Assembly (NCBI GenBank): GCA_027858595.1
Contig: JAQICK010000083.1
Span: 1 to 12,638 of the forward strand
Source: Melioribacteraceae bacterium
GTDB taxonomy: Bacteria > Bacteroidota > Ignavibacteria > Ignavibacteriales > Melioribacteraceae
Length of the DNA stretch: 12,638 bases
Direction: 5' to 3'
Shown here: positions 1-7,324 of the stretch, piece by piece
Position numbering within the stretch: the stretch's first letter is position 1
Layout of the letters: every line of letters starts with the position of its first letter
Position numbers and translations under genes: made by a program
The notes under the pieces: generated by a model
What the model was told of the DNA's origin: nothing
What the model saw: the letters and a program-made list of their open reading frames with translations, nothing else
Databases searched by the model: none

Positions 1-1
1 G

Positions 2-391
2 TCTATAATTGAAAAAACTGTAGATGAAATTAATGAACTTGCAAAAGATTCGGTTAATGAATATTTCCAAAAACTAAAAGAACGTGCAATAAAGTTAATA
101 GAAAATTTAGTAGAATATGATGACAGATTGAAAATGGAATTGGCAATGTTATCGGAAAAATATGATATTACCGAAGAGACTGTCAGATTAAAAAGCCACA
201 TAAATCAGTTTAGAGATACGCTTGATAGTGGTATTGAAGTTGGTAAAAAATTAAATTTTGTAGTTCAAGAAATGAATAGAGAAGCTAATACCATTAACAA
301 TAAATCTGTTTCACTCGATATTTCAAATAGTGGATTAGTTATTAAAGAAGAATTAGAAAAAATTCGTGAGCAGATTCAAAATATTGAATAA
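2..391 (+). CDS. yicC: YicC-family endoribonuclease, C-terminal part (5' end outside window)
   Basis: The reading frame is open from base 2 and ends at TAA 389-391, giving the last 129 residues of a protein that is usually about 290 long. The tail is the DUF1732 signature of YicC proteins: 'VRLKSHINQF' followed by 'VGKKLNFVVQEMNREANTI' and the closing 'EKIREQIQNIE', which is nearly invariant in the family. YicC is known as an endoribonuclease involved in RNA turnover, and it is very often encoded directly before gmk, as here (10 bp to the gmk ATG). A TTG at 128 opens a shorter version, but similarity to the family continues upstream of it, so the gene starts before the window. The identification is firm; the N-terminal half cannot be judged. 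Confidence 0.93.
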   Translation, partial: SIIEKTVDEINELAKDSVNEYFQKLKERAIKLIENLVEYDDRLKMELAMLSEKYDITEETVRLKSHINQFRDTLDSGIEVGKKLNFVVQEMNREANTINNKSVSLDISNSGLVIKEELEKIREQIQNIE

Positions 392-401
392 GTTATTATT
401 T

Positions 402-965
402 ATGAGTAAAATTTTTGTTATTTCGGCACCAAGTGGAGCTGGTAAAACGTCTATTGTAAGAAGTGTACTTAAAAGAATTCCAGAAATCATTTTTTCAATT
501 TCGGCGACAACACGTGCACAAAGAGATTTTGAACTTGATGGAGTTGATTATTTCTTTATGAGTGAAGAAGAATTTAAAGGAAAAATTGAAAGCGATGAAT
601 TTGTTGAGTGGGAAACTTTTTATGGATATTTCTATGGAACATTAAAAAGTTTTGTAAATTCAGAGACGGAAAAAGGAAATTCTGTTCTTTTAGAAGTTGA
701 TGTTAAAGGAGCTATGAAAATTAAAGAGGTTTATCCAGAAGCAATATCAATTTTTATTCTTCCACCAAGTATTGACGAATTAAAAGCAAGATTAATAAAT
801 AGGAAGACCGAATCTGATGAAGATTTGCAAAAAAGATTTGAAAGGGCAAAAATGGAAATTGAATTTCAAGAACATTTTAATTATAAAGTTGTTAATGAAG
901 ATTTAGAAAAGGCGAGGGAAAACGTGTATAATATTTTATTAAATGAATTAACCAAGGAGAAATAA
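402..965 (+). CDS. gmk: guanylate kinase
   Basis: This is a 187-residue GMP kinase, which makes GDP from GMP and ATP in the cytoplasm. The P-loop 'SAPSGAGKTS' is at residues 8-17. The GMP-binding part follows: 'SATTRAQRD' (34-42, with R38 and R41), 'DGVDYFF' (46-52), and E69 then 'YFYGT' (76-80). Next come 'LLEVDVKGA' (96-104), the lid arginines R134 and R145 in 'NRKTESDEDLQKR', and the closing 'NYKVVNEDLEKA'. All are family hallmarks and the length is normal. I chose ATG 402 because it places the P-loop at the usual distance from the N-terminus. A GTG at 366 would add 12 residues that overlap yicC and match nothing in the family. The gene lies 10 bp after yicC and runs straight into rpoZ. 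Confidence 0.97.
   Translation: MSKIFVISAPSGAGKTSIVRSVLKRIPEIIFSISATTRAQRDFELDGVDYFFMSEEEFKGKIESDEFVEWETFYGYFYGTLKSFVNSETEKGNSVLLEVDVKGAMKIKEVYPEAISIFILPPSIDELKARLINRKTESDEDLQKRFERAKMEIEFQEHFNYKVVNEDLEKARENVYNILLNELTKEK
954..959 (+). promoter_or_regulatory. Shine-Dalgarno site of rpoZ inside the end of gmk
   Basis: AAGGAG lies 6 bases before the rpoZ ATG at 966, inside the last codons of gmk. It fixes the rpoZ start and shows that omega is translated from the gmk message. It is the strongest ribosome-binding site in the window; most other starts here have weak purine stretches. Confidence 0.7.
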
Positions 966-1259
966 ATGGCAATTCAACCAATCGATTTAAGTAAACTAGA
1001 GACAAAAACTTCTAATATTTATGAAGCTGTAGTGGTTGCTGGGAAAAGAGCTCGTAAAATTAACGATGAAAACAGATTAGAATTTAATCAGCTAATTAGT
1101 ACAATTATTCCTGCAATTGAAGATGAATTTGAAGAACGTGGAAATCCAGACCAAGAAAGAATTTCACTGCAATTTGAAAAACTTGAAAAACCACATCTTC
1201 GTGCTTTGAATGAATTAGTAAATAATGAAATTGATTATCGTTATAAAGACGAAGAATAA
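966..1259 (+). CDS. rpoZ: DNA-directed RNA polymerase omega subunit
   Basis: This 97-residue protein of the omega/Rpb6 family folds along the beta' subunit and helps RNA polymerase assemble. The diagnostic core is 'SNIYEAVVVAGKRARKIN' (residues 16-33), preceded by 'PIDLSKLE'. The 'NIYEAVVV' form is typical of Bacteroidota and relatives rather than the proteobacterial 'NRFELVLVAAKRAR'. The C-terminal half is acidic and less conserved, ending 'YRYKDEE'. The ATG directly follows the gmk stop codon with no spacer, and a good ribosome-binding site lies within gmk. The gmk-rpoZ pairing is common across bacteria. Identification is secure despite the short length. Confidence 0.93.
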   Translation: MAIQPIDLSKLETKTSNIYEAVVVAGKRARKINDENRLEFNQLISTIIPAIEDEFEERGNPDQERISLQFEKLEKPHLRALNELVNNEIDYRYKDEE

Positions 1260-1283
1260 TTATATTTATTTGAAGTAATTGCA

Positions 1284-2036
1284 TTGAATATTAAAAATGA
1301 CATTATAGAATCACTAAAAAATCAAAGAGATATTTTTGGTGATGATTTATATACTTCAGTTGAATTAAGTGAAATTAAATATCAAAAGGAAGTTGAAGAA
1401 ACTGTGAAAGTATCTGTAGAAAAAGCCAAAGACAAAAAAAACAATGAAGTTTATTCAATATCTCAATTTGAGCATATTAATAATCTTGATGATTTTGATA
1501 ACGAAATTAATGCTTGTCAAATGTGTGGACTTGGTGAAACACGAAATCAGTTTGTCTTCGGTGTTGGAAATCCTAATGCAGATTTAATGCTTATTGGAGA
1601 AGCCCCGGGAGCAGAAGAGGACAAACAAGGGATTCCGTTTGTTGGTAGAGCGGGTAAACTTTTAACTGATATTTTAATTGCGATTAATTTTAAACGTGAA
1701 GATGTTTTCATTGCTAATATTTTAAAGTGTCGTCCTCCAAATAATCGCGATCCTTTGCCTTCTGAAAGGGAAGTTTGCAAACCATATTTATATAAACAAA
1801 TTGATTTGATAAAACCAAAAATAATTTTATGTCTTGGCAAAGTTGCTGCAAACGTTATGTTAAATAATAATGAATCTCTTACAAAAATGAGAGGAAGCAT
1901 CCACGAGATTAATGGAATTAAAACAATGGTCACTTATCATCCCGCAGCTTTATTACGAAATTCTAACTGGAAAAAACCAACTTGGGAAGATGTTCAAAAA
2001 TTGCGAAAACTCTACGACGAATTGGTGGGCAAGTAA
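1284..2036 (+). CDS. uracil-DNA glycosylase, family 4 (4Fe-4S)
   Basis: This 250-residue enzyme removes uracil from DNA as the first step of base-excision repair. Four cysteines for the [4Fe-4S] cluster are visible: C78 and C81 ('CQMC'), C149 ('NILKCRPPNNRDP') and C165 ('EVCKPYL'). Motif 1 is 'GEAPGAEED' (105-113) followed by 'GIPFVGRAGKLL', and motif 2 is 'HPAALLR' (219-225). These mark family 4 (thermostable, Fe-S) rather than family 1 Ung. About 75 residues ahead of the first cysteine form a charged, low-complexity extension, longer than in minimal family 4 enzymes. TTG at 1284 is the only standard start between the rpoZ stop and the extension; the next in-frame Met is M80, inside the cluster. 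No strong ribosome-binding site precedes it, so the start is less sure than the function. The stop abuts the dnaB ATG. Confidence 0.93.
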   Translation: MNIKNDIIESLKNQRDIFGDDLYTSVELSEIKYQKEVEETVKVSVEKAKDKKNNEVYSISQFEHINNLDDFDNEINACQMCGLGETRNQFVFGVGNPNADLMLIGEAPGAEEDKQGIPFVGRAGKLLTDILIAINFKREDVFIANILKCRPPNNRDPLPSEREVCKPYLYKQIDLIKPKIILCLGKVAANVMLNNNESLTKMRGSIHEINGIKTMVTYHPAALLRNSNWKKPTWEDVQKLRKLYDELVGK

Positions 2037-3494
2037 ATGGAGTTCAAGAAAAAAGAAGAAGAGAAAAAAGAAAATTTTAATTTCGAGAATGTAAAATCAG
2101 CATCTAAGCAACCGCCTGCTGTTGTTGAAGTTGAAAAGGAAATTCTTGGTGCTATGCTTTTGGATAATGAAGCAATTCCAAAAGTTTTTGAAGTTTTAAA
2201 ACCCGATTCATTTTTTGACCCAAAGCATAAAATAATTTTCCGTGCTATTCAGTCTTTATACGAAGCAAACGAACCCTTAGATACTGTTACACTTTATGAA
2301 GAATTAAAAAAACTTGGAAAAACAGAAGAAGTTGGTGGAGCTGCATATATTAGCAAACTTGCTCAAGATGTATCCTCTGCTGCAAATGTTGATTACCACG
2401 CACGTATAGTTCTTGAAAAATGGATTCTTCGAAAACTTATTACAACTTCTTTAGAGGTTGCTACATCAGCCTTTGACGCAAAAGAAGATGTTTTTGATTT
2501 GCTGGATGAAGCTGAACAGAAAATGTTTAGCATCTCGCAAGAGGGAACAAAAGAATCTTTTACTTCAATGAAAACGGCTGTTAAAGACGCTTGGGAAATG
2601 ATAGAAGCAATTCACGAAAACAAGCTTGGAACTGTTTCAGTTCAAACTGGTTACTTTCAACTTGATGATATGCTTGGTGGATATCAAAAATCTGATTTAA
2701 TAATTATTGCTGCTCGTCCCTCAATGGGTAAAACAGCATTTGCCCTATCGTTTATGCGTAATGCTGCTATTGATTATAATATTCCAGTCGCTTTCTTTAG
2801 CCTTGAGATGGCTACAGTTCAGTTGGCAACTAGATTGATTTCTGCAGAAGCAAAAATGGATGCTCATAGTTTACGAACCGGAAATTTTAGAGCCTCTGAT
2901 GGAGCAAAAATAAGTCGTACAGTTCACAAATTAAGTTCAGCCCCTATTTATATTGATGATACTCCTGGCCTTTCAGTTCTCGAAATGAGAGCAAAGGCAC
3001 GTAGGCTGCACAAGGAAAAAGGCATTGGACTTATTGTTGTTGATTATCTTCAACTTATGACTGCAGGTAGTAAAGTGGAAAGTAGAGAGCGTGAAATTTC
3101 AATTATCTCTCGTTCGTTAAAAGCTCTTGCAAAAGATCTAAATGTTCCAGTAATTGCACTATCTCAACTTAATAGAGCTGTTGAAGCTACTGCCGATAAA
3201 AAGCCAATGCTATCTCACCTTAGAGAATCGGGTGCTATTGAGCAGGATGCCGATGTTGTAATTTTCCTTTACCGTCCAGAGTATTACGGAATAACACAAT
3301 TTAGTGATGGAAATTCAACAGAAGGTGTCGCCGAAATAATTATAAGCAAGCAACGTAATGGTCCTGTTGGAGATGTAAAACTTAGATTTATTAAAGAGTA
3401 TGCACGTTTTGAGAACTTGGATTTATTTCATGATGACATTGCTCCTCCAACTAATGATGAAATGCCACCTCCTCCGGATGATATGCCAATATAG
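2037..3494 (+). CDS. dnaB: replicative DNA helicase DnaB
   Basis: This 485-residue hexameric helicase unwinds the fork and recruits primase. The N-terminal helical domain covers about residues 27-127 ('VEKEILGAMLLDNEAI', 'FFDPKHKIIFRAI'). A linker follows, then the RecA-like motor from about 195. Walker A is 'ARPSMGKTA' (226-234; K232, T233). Walker B is 'LIVVDYLQL' with D336. 'LRESGAIEQDADVVIFLYRPEYY' is the usual late motif block, and 'KQRNGPVG' carries the probable arginine finger R440. No intein interrupts the P-loop or later motifs. Two ends are unusual: a Lys/Glu-rich start of about 20 residues and an acidic, proline-rich tail of about 20 ('PPTNDEMPPPPDDMPI'). The ATG directly follows the glycosylase stop codon, so the two are probably co-translated. 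Confidence 0.97.
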   Translation: MEFKKKEEEKKENFNFENVKSASKQPPAVVEVEKEILGAMLLDNEAIPKVFEVLKPDSFFDPKHKIIFRAIQSLYEANEPLDTVTLYEELKKLGKTEEVGGAAYISKLAQDVSSAANVDYHARIVLEKWILRKLITTSLEVATSAFDAKEDVFDLLDEAEQKMFSISQEGTKESFTSMKTAVKDAWEMIEAIHENKLGTVSVQTGYFQLDDMLGGYQKSDLIIIAARPSMGKTAFALSFMRNAAIDYNIPVAFFSLEMATVQLATRLISAEAKMDAHSLRTGNFRASDGAKISRTVHKLSSAPIYIDDTPGLSVLEMRAKARRLHKEKGIGLIVVDYLQLMTAGSKVESREREISIISRSLKALAKDLNVPVIALSQLNRAVEATADKKPMLSHLRESGAIEQDADVVIFLYRPEYYGITQFSDGNSTEGVAEIIISKQRNGPVGDVKLRFIKEYARFENLDLFHDDIAPPTNDEMPPPPDDMPI

Positions 3495-3754
3495 GTTTGT
3501 GATCCTTTGCTCGGAGATGTTTCCCTTTTTAGTTCGTTGTTACCTATCTTTCAAAAATTATACTCTAAAATGTCCTGCTATCCTATATTTTATTTATTTT
3601 TTAAAAATTCTAGTTTTTCAGAATATATATATCCAAAAGCTAGTGAAATAAACATTTTAAATAGTTCAAAATAAACAGGACAAAATTTATTTGCAATAAT
3701 TAGAAATGAAATTGTTATCTTATCATTAATTGTGTAATAATTTGGGGTAGAATA
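3495..3754 (+). other. non-coding gap between dnaB and anmK
   Basis: These 260 bases are very AT-rich with no credible gene. An open frame running out of the dnaB end through 3651 has no recognisable protein character. I see only weak structures: ATTCT/AGAAT arms around 3608-3625 with an 8-base loop, and TGTCCTG (3571-3577) against CAGGACA (3676-3682), too far apart and too short to trust. The region presumably ends the yicC-dnaB transcript and starts the anmK transcript, but neither a strong terminator nor a clear promoter can be pointed to. Confidence 0.5.
3744..3747 (+). promoter_or_regulatory. ribosome-binding site supporting the GTG start of anmK
   Basis: GGGG lies seven bases before GTG 3755, within TTTGGGGTAG. 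It supports the GTG start: the only nearby in-frame ATG (residue 19) falls inside the ATP-binding motif 'GLMSGTSLDG' and cannot be the true start. Confidence 0.45.
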
Positions 3755-4939
3755 GTGAAAAAATTATTTGAGCTTTCAAAAAAAGAAACAAAATATGTTA
3801 TCGGACTCATGTCTGGAACTTCCCTCGATGGTGTCGATGTTGCTTTGGTTGAAGTTAAAAACAATTGGATTGAAACAAGAATAGACCTGCTAGGGTTTAT
3901 TGAATATCCTTTCCCAGATGGATTAAAATCACTTGTCTTACGCAACTCGGTTAAAGAAACAAGTAACGTGGAAGATATTTCTCAACTAAACTTTCTCATA
4001 CCTCAAATCTATACCGAAGCCATTGAAACATTGTGCAACCAGATTAACTTTGATATGGAAAAGATTGATTTAATTGGATCACACGGACAAACAATTCACC
4101 ATCTACCTAATTCTACTGAGTATTTTGGACATCAAGTTTGTTCTACTTTGCAAATCGGTGATTCTGCAGTATTAGCAAAGTTAACTGGAAAAATCACGGT
4201 TGGTGATTTTCGTCCAAGCGATATTGCGCTAGGTGGACAAGGGGCACCGCTTGTTCCATATTTTGATTTCTTATTATTTAATTCCACCGAAAAAAATAGA
4301 GGTTTGCTAAACATTGGCGGAATTTCAAATATCACAATACTAAATAAAGAAAAAGGGCAAAACAATGTTCTGGCTTTTGATACTGGTCCTGGTAATATGA
4401 TGATTGATATTTTGATGAGACGGTTTTATGAAAAGGAGTTTGATGACAATGGAGCGATTGCATGTTCAGGAAAATTAAACGAGGATTTATTAATTGCCCT
4501 AATCACTAAAGATAATTTCATAGAATCTGAACCACCTAAATCTACTGGTCGAGAATACTATGGGATGGAATTCCTTCTTCCACTTTTTGATGAATTTGTA
4601 AATGTTTCAAGTGAGGACTGGCTCCACACAGTTACTAAATTTACTGCTTATTCAATTTACCGTAACTACGAAAAATTTGTTATGGAGGAAACTAAACTGA
4701 ATGAATTATTTATTAGTGGTGGCGGAGCAAAAAATAAATTTTTATATGAATCGTTGGCTCATTATTTTGAAGGAATTGAAGTAAAAGTAATTGATGAAAT
4801 AGGTGTGTCATCAGATGCAAAAGAGGCAATCTGCTTTGCTGTATTGGCTAATGAAACTATCAGTGGAAATCCTTCCAATATACCTCGAACAACAGGGGCA
4901 ACTAAACCAACTATTTTAGGAAAAATATCACTGCCATAG
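3755..4939 (+). CDS. anmK: anhydro-N-acetylmuramic acid kinase
   Basis: This 394-residue enzyme of the AnmK branch of the ASKHA kinase fold opens the 1,6-anhydro ring of anhMurNAc and phosphorylates it to MurNAc-6-phosphate during cell-wall recycling. Motifs in order are 'GLMSGTSLDGVDVAL' (17-31, ATP binding), 'GSHGQTIHH', 'GDFRPSDIALGGQGAPLVP' (150-168), 'NIGGISNIT', 'FDTGPGNMMID', 'KSTGREYYG' and 'ISGGGAKN'. D156 in 'RPSDIA' is the probable catalytic base by alignment with the E. coli enzyme. Length is slightly above the usual 370-390 because of an N-terminal leader of about 13 residues. The start is GTG. No MurNAc-6-P etherase (MurQ) gene lies next to it, so the recycling partners must be elsewhere. 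The next gene is 80 bp downstream. Confidence 0.95.
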   Translation: MKKLFELSKKETKYVIGLMSGTSLDGVDVALVEVKNNWIETRIDLLGFIEYPFPDGLKSLVLRNSVKETSNVEDISQLNFLIPQIYTEAIETLCNQINFDMEKIDLIGSHGQTIHHLPNSTEYFGHQVCSTLQIGDSAVLAKLTGKITVGDFRPSDIALGGQGAPLVPYFDFLLFNSTEKNRGLLNIGGISNITILNKEKGQNNVLAFDTGPGNMMIDILMRRFYEKEFDDNGAIACSGKLNEDLLIALITKDNFIESEPPKSTGREYYGMEFLLPLFDEFVNVSSEDWLHTVTKFTAYSIYRNYEKFVMEETKLNELFISGGGAKNKFLYESLAHYFEGIEVKVIDEIGVSSDAKEAICFAVLANETISGNPSNIPRTTGATKPTILGKISLP

Positions 4940-4962
4940 TTCCAAATTTTTCACACTAAGAT

Positions 4963-4984
4963 TAAGCGGATTAGCTTATATTTT
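4963..4984 (+). terminator. weak stem-loop with T-rich tail after anmK
   Basis: TAAGC (4963-4967) pairs with GCTTA (4974-4978) around a 6-base loop, followed by TATTTT. It sits 24 bases after the anmK stop and could be a weak intrinsic terminator. The stem is only 5 bp with two G-C pairs, so it may be chance in this AT-rich DNA. Confidence 0.25.
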
Positions 4985-4987
4985 AAT

Positions 4988-4999
4988 AACTTGCAAGTT
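4988..4999. promoter_or_regulatory. perfect 12-bp palindrome upstream of the outer-membrane gene
   Basis: AACTTGCAAGTT is a perfect dyad 20 bases before GTG 5020, placed where a dimeric regulator could block initiation. TAAC (4987-4990) and GTTA (5000-5003) form a second, overlapping dyad. No regulator is known for it; the role as an operator is inference from symmetry and position alone. Confidence 0.3.
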
Positions 5000-5019
5000 G
5001 TTAAATAATAAGATTTGTA

Positions 5020-5763
5020 GTGCAAAAACAAATAATAAAAATCACTTCTATAATTGTAATTCTTAGTGCATCGTTCTCCTTTGCACAGATGAAAAGCCAA
5101 GTTGGTTGGATGAGTAAATTCGGATTAGCAGGAGGATTAACAACTGCTTGGATGTTTCCAAATTATGATGAAATAAATAAACAACTTCCTAAATTTGGAA
5201 TCTCTGAAAAACTCAGTGGAGGATTACTAACTTGGGGAGGAAGTGGTTATGTTTACTTGATGATAGTTGATGATTTAAGAATTGGTGGAATGGGATTTGG
5301 TGGAACACAATCTCTTGCTTCTGTATCCAGTGGTTTTAACAGAGAAATTAAGTATGGCTTAAGTGGTGGGGCTTTCACACTTGAATATACTCTGCCCTTT
5401 GTAAAGAAAATTGCTATATCGATTGGCGGTATGATTGGTGGGGGAAAACTAACTGTTGAGCAATATCAAAACAACGATAATTTTTCTTGGCAAGAGACTT
5501 GGGACGAGTTTAATAATCCAGGTAATACAGAAAATTTCAGTCGCAGAATAGAAAGCAATTATATCACTTTAACACCTACAATAAATATCGATGTTCCATT
5601 AACAAGATTTTTTGCAATTCGTGTCGGAAGTGGATACCAATTTACTATGAGTGAAAGCTGGACAATTGAAAATGATAAGAGCATAGAGAGTGTTCCAAGC
5701 TCGTTAAATGGCGATGCCTTCTTTATCCAAACTGGAATTTATTTGGGATTTTTTGCTTATTAA
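5020..5763 (+). CDS. putative outer-membrane beta-barrel protein, secreted
   Basis: I do not recognise this 247-residue protein as a named family. It begins with a classical signal peptide: basic start, hydrophobic core 'ITSIIVILSASFSFA', and predicted cleavage after A22. The mature part is rich in glycine and aromatic residues with alternating hydrophobic strands ('LRIGGMGFGGTQ', 'KYGLSGGAFTLEYTLPF', 'IAISIGGMIGGGKL', 'FFAIRVGSGYQFTM'). It ends in 'TGIYLGFFAY', a terminal aromatic strand like those of outer-membrane barrels. The sequence suggests 8-10 strands with one polar loop around residues 145-180. The start is GTG, and the signal peptide would be lost with any later start. It sits alone between anmK and the polysaccharide export gene, with its own upstream gap. 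A structural or export-linked role is possible but not shown. Confidence 0.7.
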   Translation: MQKQIIKITSIIVILSASFSFAQMKSQVGWMSKFGLAGGLTTAWMFPNYDEINKQLPKFGISEKLSGGLLTWGGSGYVYLMIVDDLRIGGMGFGGTQSLASVSSGFNREIKYGLSGGAFTLEYTLPFVKKIAISIGGMIGGGKLTVEQYQNNDNFSWQETWDEFNNPGNTENFSRRIESNYITLTPTINIDVPLTRFFAIRVGSGYQFTMSESWTIENDKSIESVPSSLNGDAFFIQTGIYLGFFAY

Positions 5764-5789
5764 AGCTAATAATTTGGTTCTAGAAATAT

Positions 5790-5863
5790 GTCATTTCCGA
5801 ATAGGTTTATCTAGAATCACTGATTTAGGAAACTGATTCTGGCAAGAAAAATGCGAGAACGAC
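5790..5863. repeat. degenerate 74-bp palindromic intergenic repeat (REP/MITE-like)
   Basis: Two 30-base arms (5790-5819 and 5834-5863) flank a 14-base centre. The inner 7 bases, AGAATCA / TGATTCT, pair perfectly, as do the outer GTC / GAC ends. Over the full arms about 19 of 30 positions are complementary. The layout (GTCATTTCCG at one end, CGAGAACGAC at the other, an AGAATCA-type inner stem) resembles the widespread 'GTCATTCCCG...GGAATC' intergenic repeats of many bacteria in a decayed state. It lies between the barrel gene and the SLBB gene and could act as a transcript-end hairpin. Family assignment is from memory, not a search. Confidence 0.55.
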
Positions 5864-5897
5864 AAACAGAAAAAAAAACGTTTTAAAAGGAAAAATA

Positions 5898-7304
5898 ATG
5901 AAATTCAAAATCCTAATTTTATCGATTCTTTTTTCGATAACTTTAATTGCCCAAGACATGGGTGATATTCAGCAGAGTTCAATGTATGCCCTTAATAAAA
6001 TATCGGTAACAATTGGTGGTGATTTTATTACGAATGGGACTTTCCCAGCCTCTGCAACAGAACGTGTTGATGAATTTGTAACACGCACTTATAATCAATA
6101 CCGTTTGGCATTACTTGCAACTACAAAGGATTCACGTTCAATGGCTGAATTAAAAGCAGAAATTGATGAATATGCAGAGCGTGGAATTGCTCTAAAACAC
6201 GTTGATGGAACTGAACAAATCCTTGATTTGAAAAAATTCAGATTAACTGCTGATTATGCTGAGAATCCATATTTGCTAAACGGTGATGTTCTTATTTTTC
6301 CTCAATTGGACTGGCAAAGAAATTTTATAGAAGTGGAAGGGGCAGTAAATAAACCAACACAATTCCAATTTGTTGATGGTGACAGACTTTCGTCTGCGCT
6401 TCTTTTTTCTCGTGGAATAAATGCAGCCTATGAAAATGCAGATAGTATTGAAATTACGCGTTTAAGTTATGATGGAATGAATGAAGAGATAATTAAAGCC
6501 AATTTAAAGGATAATCCAGAACTTAAACGTGGCGATAGAATTAGAGTTATAGCTAATGAAACTCAAAAACGAGATTTTAAAGTACTTGTTGAGGGAGAAG
6601 TTAATAAACCTGGATATATTTTTATAAAAAAAGACAATACAACCATTAAAGAAGTAATTGAAAAAGCTGGTGGATTCAAAAAAACTGCTGACTTAGCAGG
6701 TGGTGAATTAATAAGAAGTAATGTTCTTACAAACACAACAAATACTCCTTTTCAAGATAGAAAAAGAGCTTTTAACTTACAAGCTCTTAATAGGGAAACA
6801 GATTTACTAATGATGATCCGTATGGCTGATATTGAACCTGAAGATTCTTTAAGCCTTATTTATGACAACCAATTGCGTAATGCTAAATCTATTGTTACTG
6901 TTGATTTTAAAAAAGTCCTTGATGATAATTCTGAAAATAGTAAATTCACAGTGAAAGATGGAGATATTATTTACATACCAGAAATTACTGGTTTAGTTAA
7001 TGTTTTCGGACAAGTTATGAATCCTGGATTTGTTGATTATATTGAGGGAAGTGATTATCAGTATTATATTGATAAATCTGGTGGAATTGGCAACAGAGCA
7101 AAGGATGCTGTATATCTTATAAAAGGAAAAACTAGAGCATGGATTGACATGACAGATGAAGATAATGAATTCAAAATTGAATCTGGAGATTTCATTTGGG
7201 TACCCAAAGATATTCCTCGTAATTTTGATCACTATCTTACTCGCACCGCACGTATTGCGGGTGTAATTGCAGCATTAATAACAGTTGTTTTATTGTTTAA
7301 ATAA
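5898..7304 (+). CDS. multi-SLBB polysaccharide export protein
   Basis: This 468-residue export protein has a signal peptide, with predicted cleavage after A18 ('SITLIA|QD'). There is no cysteine at the cleavage site, so unlike Wza it is not a lipoprotein. At least three SLBB domains are visible by their opening motif: 'FIEVEGAVNKPTQF' (from about 143), 'FKVLVEGEVNKPGYI' (from about 227) and 'GLVNVFGQVMNPGF' (from about 365). The N-terminal 'VTIGGDFITNGTFP' looks like a further degenerate SLBB; I see no standard Poly_export domain. A hydrophobic helix ends the protein ('IAGVIAALITVVLLF', about 453-467), where Wza has its membrane helix. A ribosome-binding site (AAAAGGA, 5885-5891) precedes the ATG. 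It heads the polysaccharide cluster and probably forms the periplasmic/outer-membrane conduit. The family call is firm; channel architecture is inferred. Confidence 0.85.
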   Translation: MKFKILILSILFSITLIAQDMGDIQQSSMYALNKISVTIGGDFITNGTFPASATERVDEFVTRTYNQYRLALLATTKDSRSMAELKAEIDEYAERGIALKHVDGTEQILDLKKFRLTADYAENPYLLNGDVLIFPQLDWQRNFIEVEGAVNKPTQFQFVDGDRLSSALLFSRGINAAYENADSIEITRLSYDGMNEEIIKANLKDNPELKRGDRIRVIANETQKRDFKVLVEGEVNKPGYIFIKKDNTTIKEVIEKAGGFKKTADLAGGELIRSNVLTNTTNTPFQDRKRAFNLQALNRETDLLMMIRMADIEPEDSLSLIYDNQLRNAKSIVTVDFKKVLDDNSENSKFTVKDGDIIYIPEITGLVNVFGQVMNPGFVDYIEGSDYQYYIDKSGGIGNRAKDAVYLIKGKTRAWIDMTDEDNEFKIESGDFIWVPKDIPRNFDHYLTRTARIAGVIAALITVVLLFK

Positions 7305-7324
7305 TTTTAATAAAATAATCAAAA

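Noticed and set aside
1547..1933. 128-codon minus-strand frame inside the glycosylase gene
   Set aside because: It lies wholly within a gene with clear catalytic motifs on the other strand and shows no family features.
3400..3651. Open frame of 83 codons overlapping the end of dnaB and the gap after it
   Set aside because: It reads the dnaB tail in another frame, has odd composition, no ribosome-binding site and no recognisable domain.
3571..3682. TGTCCTG / CAGGACA inverted repeat in the dnaB-anmK gap
   Set aside because: Seven bases across about 100 bases of AT-rich DNA is expected by chance and no further pairing extends it.
3735..3745. TAATAATTTGG before anmK as a Bacteroidota TAnnTTTG -7 promoter element
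   Set aside because: The spacing is wrong for TAnnTTTG, it lies too close to the start codon, and the same string occurs at 5767-5777 without a suitable gene start.
5757..5772. TTATTA-AAGC-TAATAA hairpin at the end of the barrel gene
   Set aside because: The stem is entirely A-T and has no following T-run, so it is too weak to call a terminator.
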